Source: Sipunculus nudus
Taxonomy: Eukaryota > Annelida > Sipuncula > Golfingiida > Sipunculidae
Assembly: GCA_026874595.1 (NCBI GenBank)
Contig: CM049319.1
Coordinates: 58,472,917 to 58,536,916, forward strand
DNA length: 64,000 nucleotides
Direction: 5' to 3'
The translations under genes and the position numbers were made by a program. This document shows positions 12,682 through 23,812 of this stretch, one piece after another. Positions within the stretch are counted from its first letter, which is position 1, and each line of letters opens with the position of its first letter. The notes below the pieces were generated by a model. The model saw only the letters and a list, made by a program, of their open reading frames with translations, did no database searches and had not been told where the DNA came from.

Positions 12682-12987
12682 GTGCCTCAAGGCCTAACTT
12701 GTGCACCATGGTCACTGATATTTACAAAACTGTGCAAAGAGGTTATTTCTGAACTACGTAAGCAAGGATATTTATCGGCGGGCTACACTGATGATAGCTA
12801 TCATCAAGGCTGCGATTATCAGGAATGCACAGAAATATTAAAGCTACTGTTTTGCTGTTTAACAGACTTCGATTCATTGTACACCCCGGGAAATCAGTTT
12901 TTATATATCTTCTCAGTGTATTACGTTTTTTGGGATTTGTACTCAGTTCTGTTAATATGTCATTGTCTATATAATAAGGGAACATAA
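12682..12987 (+). pseudogene. DIRS reverse transcriptase core, broken
   Basis: Open segment carrying the RT fingers/palm signature: PQGLTCAPW, ELRKQGYLSAGYTDDSYHQG with catalytic Asp pair in YTDD (usually YIDD), and CDYQECTEILK. It ends after a frameshift; the next RT residues (NRLRFIVHPGKSVFI) are found in a different frame. The protein is not functional. Confidence 0.7.
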
Positions 12988-13663
12988 AAAAAAAGATTAG
13001 CTTAAGCCTGTCACAGATTAGGTAAGGCTTTTTTTCCTATTATTAGAGAAGTTGCAAAAGTCATTTAGCTGTAAGTATCCATTTTTCCAGCAGTGCCCCA
13101 CGGGCTTCTTGTTTACAAACAAACTGAAAATGAAAAAAAAAGTTTCTCTAATAGATGCGAAAGGGGATTTTGTCAAGCATATGCAGCTTTCTGGTGAGTC
13201 TATTAAAGATTTAGAGTGGTGGTCATCTAATATCCATCTGTCAAACATCCTATCCAGACTACACTTTAGAGACATTTGCTAGTAGTAAAGGGTGGGGCTG
13301 TCACCATAAGCAATTTCACATCTCAACAGGAGGTGCTTTCGGCGTCTCGCCACATTTACAAACTTTAGTTTTTGGCCCGTTTCTGGTCGATCAAGGCTAC
13401 ATGTTCACATATGACAAATGCCCACATCAGAGTCATGATGGACAAAACTACAGCCGTGGCATATGTTAGAGAAATTGGGGGGGGGGGGGTCATTCTCCTT
13501 AGTGTTATCAGATTGCCAGATCTGGCAGTGGGCACTACAGCGGGGTATCTGGCTTCCAGCCTGTCACTTATCAAGAGTGACCAATGTATCTGCTGATAGA
13601 CAGAGCAGAAGTTTAAAACAGATGCTGAGTTGACGAATCAATCTATTTTTTTTTAATTCAAAA

Positions 13664-13987
13664 TTGCTGTTCCAGTGGGATGTGAAACCAACTGTTGACT
13701 TGTTTTCCTCTAGACCCAATAATCAACTGGACACCTTGGTCTCAGGGACACCCCAGTCTGATGCACTATTTACAGACGCTTTCAGTCACTTATGGACTGA
13801 TTTACTTTTCTATGCACATCCCTGTTTCAGTTTAATTCATCAACTGGTTCAGAAGACAGAGTCCGGCAAAGCACAGGGCCTGCTAATTATTCCAAATTGG
13901 CCAACCCAGTCATGGTACCCATCAGTCATAAGACTCCTAACAAATTACCCGATTCTGTTACCAGCACGTGTAAGGAACTGCTTGTAA
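13664..13987 (+). pseudogene. DIRS polyprotein segment downstream of RNase H
   Basis: The 107-residue open segment contains WDVKPTVDLFSSRPNNQLDT, DAFSHLWTDLLFYAHPCFSL and GLLIIPNWPTQSWYPSV, the conserved region between RNase H and the recombinase in DIRS-like and related polyproteins. The preceding RNase H part (MDKTTAVAYVREIGG near 13430) is in another frame and is interrupted by a G-run. Confidence 0.65.
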
Positions 13988-14860
13988 TACCTCATTCATC
14001 AGAGAAAGTACAGCCTCTCCACAAAAAATAGCATTTTTAGCAGGCAGCTTGTCCGGGAATGTCTCAGACAGATAGATTTTTCAAACAAAGTTAATGAACT
14101 CAACCTAAAAGCAGTATGACACATATCATAAAAGACAGGAAGTGTACTGTGCTTCAAGGGATGTTAATCCCTTTTCGCCACATATAATGTATGTTTTGGA
14201 TTTCTTAGCTGAAATTTAAACTGCAGGGTCAGGATACAGTGCTATTAACACTGCCAACAGTGCCTTATTTTCTGTAATTAGTCTCAGTGATGGGAGGACC
14301 ATAAGTGGTCATCCAGGTGTGACGCGGCCCCTCAAAGGAATCTACAACCATCGGCCCTAATTGCCTCGCTATGCAAACATCTGGCATGTGAGAGTGGTGC
14401 TTATTTATCTTGAGACAATTTCTTTAGAAGAGATTACTCTACCTAATTTGATTCTAAAATTAACAAGGTTATTGGCTCTTTCAACAGAGCAAAGAATACA
14501 AACTATCAAATCTCTTAAGCACTCTCCTCAGAGATTAAAATTCACAAATGAAGAAAACATTTTGTACATATAGAACTGATGAAACATTCAAGACTCGGAT
14601 ATCATGTATCCAATATCAATTTGCATCATTAAAGTAATAAGGACCTATGTATAATCAGACACCTTAAGCTTTATTTAGATAATACTAGATTACTTAGTGA
14701 TCCCTCACAAGAGCAATTGCTAATTAGCTATCGGAAATCTCATACGCCAGTTACCAAAGACACCATTAGTTGATGGATTAAAACAGTTATATGCAGAGAG
14801 CTGGAGTAGACAACACCTGCTTTAGTGCACACAGCACTACAGGTTAAGTAAACCTATTCC

Positions 14861-16640
14861 ATGTGCTTTTGTTGTGTGATGTGAGGATTTTATCCAGATC
14901 CCAGACTTTGTCCTGATTTGATTGGCTGGTACACATGTGACATCATGGACTGAATTTTATCAACAACTCAGATCTAGTAATCTAGTAAATCAGCAGCACA
15001 GCGCAGTGGTTGTGATGTTGATTTTATCCTTAAAAATGTTGGAAGGTCCAATGCTGGTACTTTTGCAAAGTCTTATTTTTCTATTCATGGCCTCAAGGCT
15101 TTTAAGTCTCATGTGACTGGAGTAACTGAAAGATGTGGGGTATAGTGAAATTAAACAAGCCTCACCTGTAAGGCAAAGTTTAAATAAAGTTCTGCCGATC
15201 TTCTGTCAGGAAATTAACATTAAAGTTAACCGCGAGCTATTCGGGTTGGTATAAAGGGTTGAGCATGTGACTCCTCCGTTTAATTTTCAAATGTGCAAGA
15301 GACTTGTAGATAGGTATACTCTTTACACAGCGGTCATAAATATACACTGCAGTAGTTCAAGAACTATTTCGTTTTAAGGAGATCTGGAAAGACTGCAGTG
15401 TACGCATGGGCGCAACGTACATTCGCAATGTGGGAGACCCGACTTAGACACCCTCTCCCTCCCACACACACACACATTGGGCCTTTGTGACGGAGTATAC
15501 CACATTTAACCCCCAACCCCAAATCCCATTATCTCTATATAGTGTAAAATAATTATAAAAATTAATAAAAATTATAAAAATAAAAATTATATAGTAATAA
15601 TAATAATGTCATTACTGGGGAATCCAGACCGCATGCAGTTCTAATGGAGGAGTGACACGTCTGTTCAAGGAATCGCGACTGTCTCATGTGTGTAAAGATT
15701 GAGGGGGTTGAGTGATGCCCTCCCCACTCCCCTGAATGCGATATAGGAATGAAAAAAATACCATATTTTAAACAGCATTAAAGCAATTTGAGGATGAAAA
15801 AAAACATGGAATAGCATCGCTTCAGAATCCAACACGAAGTTAAAACGCTACCCTTAAAAGTTCTAATTTGTAAAACCTGCATGATTTTTCTTTATTTGAG
15901 CGTTTAATAACCGAGAACCACAATGTCGCGGAAACAATCATATCAAATATCAGTCATTTTGCCGTTTTATTTATTTATGGAACACTGCATTTCATTGATA
16001 CTTGAGGAAATGTGTGACACTGTGACACGCTTTTTTTACAACATTTAATTCTATACTATAAATGCAGTTAGAGCCTATGTTTAATGAAAACATTACATTC
16101 ATTTAATTTAAAAAAGTGTGTGTGTGGGTGTGTGTGTAGGGGGGGGGCATAACATGGTATATACCCCCCGGTTAAAAAGTGTGTAAATGTAAACATACTT
16201 AATATAAGCTATAGGGACTAGACAGTACAATGAAAAGCCAGTGCATACGGTTCTCCTGTCAACGGATTTATGAATTTTGGATAAGTGATTATACCATATT
16301 TTGTTCAGTGGTCGGAATTTTAGGCCCTAACTTTATAATAAATAATGAAAATAAAATGGCATTTTTTTTATTTTGGCAGGGGTCCCTCTCCTTCCCCTAG
16401 ATAGGGATGAATCCTCTCGTTCATCATGTTCGAACATGCGCTCTTTTTTCCTAGCTAGCTGAAAAGTTGGCGGGGGGGGGGGGGGTGGGTGGATCAAAAT
16501 CTACAGTCCCCCTCACCCCCACCCCGTCTCCCTTAAACGAGGCCCATGCCACATTTAATAGGGCAGATTTAATATACCTAGTTTATACACCTAAGACAGT
16601 CACTTGTTATGAACTCTTATGACAACATGACTCCTCTAAC
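14861..16640. other. Intergenic sequence without a recognisable gene
   Basis: AT-rich DNA with short G-runs (about 16141 and 16474) and C-rich patches. The only ORF above 60 codons (about 14922-15116) has no recognisable domain and may be the tail of the DIRS remnant. Confidence 0.45.
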
Positions 16641-16651
16641 ATTCTGGTTGA

Positions 16652-17557
16652 AGGCTCTAGGACAACTACCCCTCGGACAATTACCCCCCGGACAATTACC
16701 CCCCCCCAGACAATTACCCCCCCCTCAGGACAATTACCCCCTGGGATAACTACACCCCAGACAACTACCCCTCAGTCAATTAGCCCCCGGTACAACTACC
16801 CCCGGACAACTACCCCCATGGTATAATAACACTTTAAGTACACATTGTACAAACTAAAAGTAAAATATTCCGATTGTAAGTAAACAAATACCGGTGATAA
16901 TATATTTCAAATTAAGCATAGGTACATACATCATGTGTATTGTAAAAATAGAGAAAAAAAATCCATTAAATCAAGTTTTCAGTAGCTGATAACTAGTTCT
17001 AGGCAATGCCTCTCAAATGATTGTATTGTGTATTGTAAAAAAAAACCCATTGGCACTGTGCTAACTGGTTTCCTTCTACTATGTCTTATTAAAACGCCCT
17101 ATCATGAATCCCCTCCTCTCCTGGCATGCCTATCACGTTTGGCTGGGTTCTATAGTGCACGGTGTACAACCCTGCCTACCTTATACTGCCCAAATTAATT
17201 AAAGACTAATTAAGTAAGTTTGGTCATATAACTATGACCTCATAATCAACCACCCGCAAGCTTACAATCGAATTCCATTTAAATAGGGAATACCATTCAT
17301 TCTGATCCATTATTATCAGTCATAATAAGTAATATCATAATGAGTAATAGGCTAGCATGATATTATTATTTCTTTTTATTTTTTGTTTGCAATTAACTTT
17401 ATTTATTTCTTTGGCATTCTGTGCTACTCATTTGCACCACATAATATATTTAAATGTATAACATGTACTTTAAATGTGTAATTTATACCATTGGGGTAAT
17501 TGTCCAGGGGGTAGTTGTCCGGGGGGTGATTTTCCTGGGGGTAGTTGTCCTGTTGCC
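16652..17557. mobile_element. 906-bp TIR element with repeat-built ends and an 8-bp TSD
   Basis: Left end (about 16652-16825) is an array of GGACAACTACCCC-like units; the right end (about 17495-17557) is the same array inverted. The outermost arms are GGCTCTAGGACAACTACCCC and, complemented on the right, GGCAACAGGACAACTACCCC. CTGGTTGA flanks both sides (16644-16651 and 17558-17565), an 8-bp duplication typical of hAT-type insertion. The interior is AT-rich and non-coding. Non-autonomous element; superfamily assignment is an inference. Confidence 0.68.
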
Positions 17558-17565
17558 CTGGTTGA

Positions 17566-19438
17566 GGAAGCCTCAACTCAAGCGACCATGCATAAAGGGA
17601 TTACCAGGCCCAGACCTGTGTGTCAGGTGAGAACGCTGTAATCTTCTGAACGATCGCATCAAATTTACGCGTGTTCTTATTTTAGCGCAAATCTAGCTCT
17701 CGCTAAAAGCGCGAAAATTTAAACCCCGCTAAAATAACACCTTCACAGTACTATCGCGTAGGCCAGGAACAGGCACAGTTGGGGAGAGCCATAGGCGTAG
17801 TGTAACACCTGGTGATGAGTCTGATAACTACTACCACAAGTCAAGAAGAAAAAGCAGACTTCATGCCGTCGATTCAGACACGAATAAAAACAAGCTACGG
17901 GTAGCTAGACCGAAACACACAGAGGTAAATATTCTAAGAGTTTTGTCATTCTTGAGAATATTTAAAAAATTTAAACTCATTTTCAAAGAATAAACACCAG
18001 TGCATGCCTGTCACACAAGATGCCAAGCCGGGTTGTTGTGACCTTTGAGGTTATTTGTGATGACGTGAGCAGGCAATTGGTGCCATCTGGTGGCAATGGA
18101 GAATATCAAAACGACCCCTCAGCCGTAACATCTGTATTTATATGATTTTAATAATAATTACACACCTAATATTTTATCTTTAAATGAGGCGCATTGTCCT
18201 CGCGTTTGGTCTGTTTTCACAAACGAAGTTTTTCTATATTATTGTCTGTTCCTCCAATAGGTGCTCAATTGGCGATTAATCATAAAACATGAATATGATC
18301 ACACAGTTTGACTTTGAAACTGACTCGGGCAAAAGGCCTCATCATAATGAAACCCTTAAAAAAATATGTTTACCATCCTTATGGTTCTTCTGGGTCTTTT
18401 GACCACGTGACAAGGCGTCTGTCATTGGTTGCAAGCCTCGTTTTGATAGTTATATTTTATGGAATATTTATAAAAGTAAACCTTTTAGCAGCTTTAAAAT
18501 GTAATTGTTGAGCATGTGACGTACGTATCACCTTGACGTTCATCAGATGGGTTAAGATAAAAAAAAAACTTTTTTTCTCTTATACTGATTTCATTGCTTT
18601 ATTAAATATATCGAAAAATATGGTTAACGATTGATTCTAGTTTATTTGACCTATGCTTAATTCATTCATTGCAGCTACATATTCTTTCATTCTGAGGAAA
18701 TATTGCCAATTTTCAATGGGTAGCCAATTGTAACAGACTATACCAGTATTCAATAAAAGAGCTAGTTGTTTTGTCTCTTCTTTATGAACTAATAAAGCTA
18801 TGAAGACAAATTAAGATCAATACATCTTTTATTTCAGACAATTTTGACCTGAGTCAAATGATATATAAAAGCTAAGTTATATATTTATTTATCGGTTGCT
18901 CATTTTCATAATTATCATAAGATGTGTGTAGGCCTAGTCTGTTCCAAATGGTATGCTGAAATATTAAGGAATTCAACCTTTAAAGGTACTCCGAATCTCT
19001 GACGCTGGCCGAAGGCTCTCTGTTGTCAGAGGGACGAAACGGCGCTATCACGTGGCCATATGCTTACCCCAGTAACTATTAACGGGACAGACTCCCGGGA
19101 ACAAAGAATCGGCCTGTGTAACATTGGCATCTTATATTTCATCATTTTAATAAATATATATCATAGTGCCCTAAATGAACCCCAATATTTAATGTATTCT
19201 TCCTTGTCTGTTACCCGGAACCCTCCACGATATTCGTCCATAATTTTTTTGGCATACAGTTGCTAATAGGCAAATCAACCAGGGAAAAATATAATAACTC
19301 GTCACCTTGCGGAGGTATAATTAATAAATTATTTCATAATTGTTTTAAGATTTCACGCCTTGTGCGTGTGCGTGGGAGACACTACAAAATGCAGTAAAAT
19401 GATCCTGAAAATATTTCAAATTACCCTCTATGTTTTAG
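17566..19438. other. Upstream flank of the dehydrogenase gene
   Basis: Contains a small AGCGC-rich repeat at about 17665-17745 and otherwise AT-rich sequence. The promoter and a non-coding first exon of the downstream gene should lie here, because the start-codon exon is preceded by a good acceptor, but neither could be placed. Confidence 0.4.
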
Positions 19439-19446
19439 ATTTATCA

Positions 19447-19539
19447 ATGAAGATTTCTGGCACAGTTGCAATAGTTATTGGTGGCGCCAGGGGCATCGGT
19501 CGTGCCTATGTGGATGCACTACTCCAGAAACAAGCGAAG
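19447..19539 (+). CDS. HPGD-like: HPGD-like coding exon 1
   Basis: Residues 1-31, starting MKISGTVAIVIGGARGIG, the Rossmann first strand and glycine loop. Donor AAG|GTAAAT. Ends in phase 0. Confidence 0.92.
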
Positions 19540-22500
19540 GTAAATATGTGAACGCTAGAGTGGCAAGTGCTGATAAATAAACTTTCAATTAGTTAAAAAA
19601 TTATAAAATAGAAATATAAATTGTATGTATTTTTTTTAATTAGATAACAAGTAACCACACGCAGACTTATTCAATAGGCGTTATCTTTTATATAATAATA
19701 ATATGCATTGTAATTAAAATTCAAATTGAAACTAAACAATTGATTATTAGTAATTAATAAATAATATTCCTGAGTGAGAAAGAGATAAGTTCCGTTATGA
19801 ATTTGAAAAGACCGGAAATTTTACCTCCTAAATACACTAGGAATTTCCTTTTCCACCACTCATTTTTTTCCGTCAAAACCCACAGTCTGACACTCGCTAT
19901 TATGTCAAAATATTAATTTAATTATAACATTTGATTTGTTATTGAAAAAAAAACGTAAAATCAATACTGATGTTAACACATAACACAACTTTTTGAAAAA
20001 TGTAAATGCCTGGCAATTTATAAAGTGTGTGGCAACTTGCTTAATTTTTGTATTGCCCCTTAGTTCCCATGACCGATCAAACAAGTAAAAAAAGCAGTTT
20101 GTAATTAAATATCGAAAAGTAAAACAAATAAAGTAAAAAATGTAGTAAAAAAAGAAGAAAGAAACATTCTTATACCAAGTTCTCTTGGTGTTTATTAAAG
20201 AATTCACCATGCACCTTATGGATGCAAAAGTTATCAACACTGTGATTATCTAATGCTACAAACGTTAACTCAAGTCGTTCATTATATATTGTCATATCAT
20301 AATATGTCTGTTAACAGGTTGTATTTGGTGATATATTGCATGACACCGGAAAAATAACCGAGAAAGAACTACGAGAGAAGTATGGCGCCGACTGTATCAC
20401 GTTTGTTCCTTGTGACATCACTGTGGAACAAGAGATAGAAGGTATAAACAAAAGACAAAAAAAAAAAAAAAAAAGACCGGAAATACGACAGGTTCCTTTA
20501 CAAAGTAAATTGGGCTTTAGCCATTCCCTTTACAAATAAACGATTATAAATTAATACAATTATATGTGTATGTCCATTTATATGAATGAAACTGGTCGAT
20601 ACAGAGTGAATATAGCCCACTTGCTTTTTATTTAGCTAAGTAAAAGCATGGATTTTCATTCAGTATATCTCATTTTAAAATTGCGGCTTGATATAGCACT
20701 ATGTATAGGTGGGTAAAAGATATATTTTTATTATCTAAGCCTTTTCCTTAATTTGCAAATGTTGAAATATTTTGTTGCCTGGTTTAACTTAAGGGTTAAC
20801 CAAGAGTTCATAGAACAAAAAAGTACATGAAACACTTGTAAATGAATAATATATATATATATATATATAACTTCATGATTAATAACACAAAAAGAGAATA
20901 ATGTCTAAACAATATTCTGTGTTGGAAGGACTTCATTCTCTTCAGTATTAAAAAAATAAAAACACGGGAAAATATCTCTGCTTATTTTCTTCGATGACAG
21001 AATCAATTAGGGTAAACTTTTAAAACAAAATTTGGGTTGCAGCTGTTTTCCAGAAAGCGGAGGCACTATTTGGTCATGTGAGTGTCGTGGCTAACTCGGC
21101 CGGATTGATTGATGAGGGCGACTGGACGAGGTGTATTGATATCAATCTGGTAGGTCACGAAGTAGTTCAAACTCAATCTCTTACTCTAAATTAATAACAT
21201 AGCCACAAATTCATCTCACACTTCAAATTAATACAATAGTCCCAAATGTGTCTCACACTCGTAACTAATAAAATAACGATATTATTATGCAAGTTCATCA
21301 TTCATTTAATCATGGAAAAAAATGCAATATATTGTAATATACTAAGTATTATAGTTGTGATATTTTTGGTTGTTTATTGTTCAATATGTAGGTATTACAG
21401 CTATCTGAAATTTATATCAGGCCTAGGAGTTTAATTATCCCTTTCAATATCCGTCTCATAGCTATTTAATTTTCGTAAAAAAGCGTTTGTTTTAATGATT
21501 GTCAAATACGTTCCTTAAATTTCCGCACGTAAATACAGTTGCATTGTGAGTATTTAGTTTGGAATCTCTGGTTGTCAAGGTAACACAACTGGCAAAATTC
21601 TATATTTGGAATCAATCAAAAAGTTGTTTTAAAGTTAACCCCAAAAAGTATAAATTAACCTGGTTCAGAGCTCTTTTGATGGTATGAACATCTTTGAACA
21701 TTTCATTCATTTTCACATGATACTTTAATATTTAAAAAAAAATTTAAAGGTAGACTTTTTTAATGAATCCAGCAAAAGTTAACAATTTTATTGACTCATA
21801 TTAAACAACATGGCAGTATTTTTTGTTTTTCCTCTATCATGTTTCGATCTACATTTAAACTGAAATTTTTAAATTTTGAGTCAGTGACAATTTCAAAATT
21901 TCATTTTTCATCTAAAATATGTTGTTCTTAACGTGGTAAAAATATACAGCCGGGAAGAAAAAAATCTGGCCTTGTAGATAAGATATTCTGTAACGACTTA
22001 AGGTAGGACGTATGTGATATTTTACATTCAAAGACACAAGTCAGGATTACTGAGCAATTATAAGTGGTGTTCCAATAAATCGATTAAATCGAAGATTGAT
22101 CGTTTTTTGTTAAAATCGATAGAATCGATTGCGTTTTTGCATATTCGATAACAAAACCGCGAAAAGCATTGAACCTTACCTGCGAATACGTGTCAACAAC
22201 CCGGCAATTAACTTGAATATTCAGCGTTGATGTACAAGTAAGACTGAATTTTCTCGGTCAATGTTTTAGATATTATTCTTTACAACATATTTCACTGTAA
22301 TACTGTTGGTGCATATGATAATTTATTTATAATCGATGATCAGTCGTTTTCTATCTGTCACTCATCGAATATGATTTATTAACCGATTCCTACCTCCAGC
22401 ATTTTGCGCCTTAAGGTTTCAATAAGGTTTAACAGACAGAATGTGATGGTCATAAAACAAAGTATGGTGCCGTCCTTTTAATCGATTTGTCATTCACGTT

Positions 22501-23769
22501 AAAAGCGGCGTATGGTAAATGGGTATCTACAATGAGTGACAGTCAAATGAAATATGTCTTGAAACGCGTTATTTGAGGTCATACCCCCAATAAAACATAA
22601 CGGAAATCCTAAAATTGGTAGCGTTCACAACAGACGTTCATTTTCCCGAAATTTTCAGGGAGGTGTGATCCGCCTCACACAGGTGGCGCTGCGTTGCATG
22701 AGCCGAGAACACCATGGATCAGGAGGAGTAATAGTACACACGTCCTCAATGGCAGGTAGTTCTTCTTGGTTAAAACAACACTATTTTTAATATTATAGGA
22801 GAATAAACCTGTCTAAAGTGGATAAAATGTCATATATAGTAGTTAATATTGTAGAGTTCTTTAAAGACAATCACACCTATTTAGCCTACATGGCTCATTC
22901 GGCATTTACTTTAGTATATTGGGTTGATATGCTTAATTTTAGTGGTGATACAAGCCAAAAAGGGGAATGTACTACAACGGCCATTCATCCTGTTGTATGT
23001 TTACATTGATATCGTGGTAAAGTACCTATAACAATAACAATATAATTATGAAGCATTATCGGCTCAGTTTAATAAGCACATTATACTACAATCTTTCAGA
23101 AATCGAGCATTTATTTTGGATGGAATGTTTCAGTCATATAAAACGTTTTGTTTGTATCATAGGCTGGAGAAACAAACTGGCAAATTTTGTCTTAATAGGT
23201 ATGCCGTAGCTGTAGAAGTGAAAACTAACTAGTTTTGGTGTTTCCTTTTTACTCTTGGCCTAAATGTTTACATGGTATCACATTGGTTTATCATCGCGAG
23301 CGAAAATTGATTTAATAAAAAGAAACATGTGAAATCTGTAACGGCAAAATAGCGTTCATCCCTACATTCTGCATCAGCAATACGGACGGTCTGGACCCCC
23401 CCCCCAAACAGTACTCTAAACAGGACTCTAAGGACCATGTACATTGCAATGTTCAGTTCCTTTTCCATTACCAGTGTATGAAGTTGTTGCAGGAATGGAA
23501 GCATACAGCACCAATTGGTAATATAACCAAGGAAAAAAAAAAAAAAAAAAAAAAATGATCCGCGAAATGCGAAATGTGTGACCTTCAACATTTTCTCTAA
23601 CATTGTGATGACTAGCTGTACGATTTATACCTGCAAGCGTAAAGAGATTACACGCATAAGAATAAGAAAGTAGGGAAAAGTAGTTTATTGTGTTTAAATA
23701 GACAGCTGTTCATTTTGTCACATCTACTCCTCGTATTCTATACATATTTTCTGTCTTTTTTTTTCACTA

Positions 23770-23812
<43 letters not shown>

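Larger units (their letters stand above)
11550..14860 (+). mobile_element. Decayed DIRS-type (tyrosine recombinase) retrotransposon
   Basis: In order, with many stops and frameshifts: a gag-like region (about 11560-12290; VPRVNREAWSKMRRDKK, LLFGEDLQKDMRDVKQATY); reverse transcriptase (about 12480-13010; HMASIDLKDAYYSVKMAEEH, VPQGLTCAPW, then GYTDDS as the YxDD box); RNase H and the downstream linker (about 13030-13990; WDVKPTVDLFSSRPNNQLDT, NWPTQSWYPSVIRLL); and a tyrosine recombinase remnant (about 14140-14860; SDPSQEQLLISYRKSHTPVT, KDTIS, WIKTVICR). This gene order with a C-terminal recombinase, and no LTR or integrase, identifies the DIRS/Ngaro group. Terminal repeats were not found by eye. 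Confidence 0.78.

Noticed and set aside
19360-19446. Upstream in-frame Met codons extending the HPGD-like protein
   Set aside because: A good splice acceptor ends at 19438, and the family begins 5-8 residues before the first strand, as the 19447 start gives.
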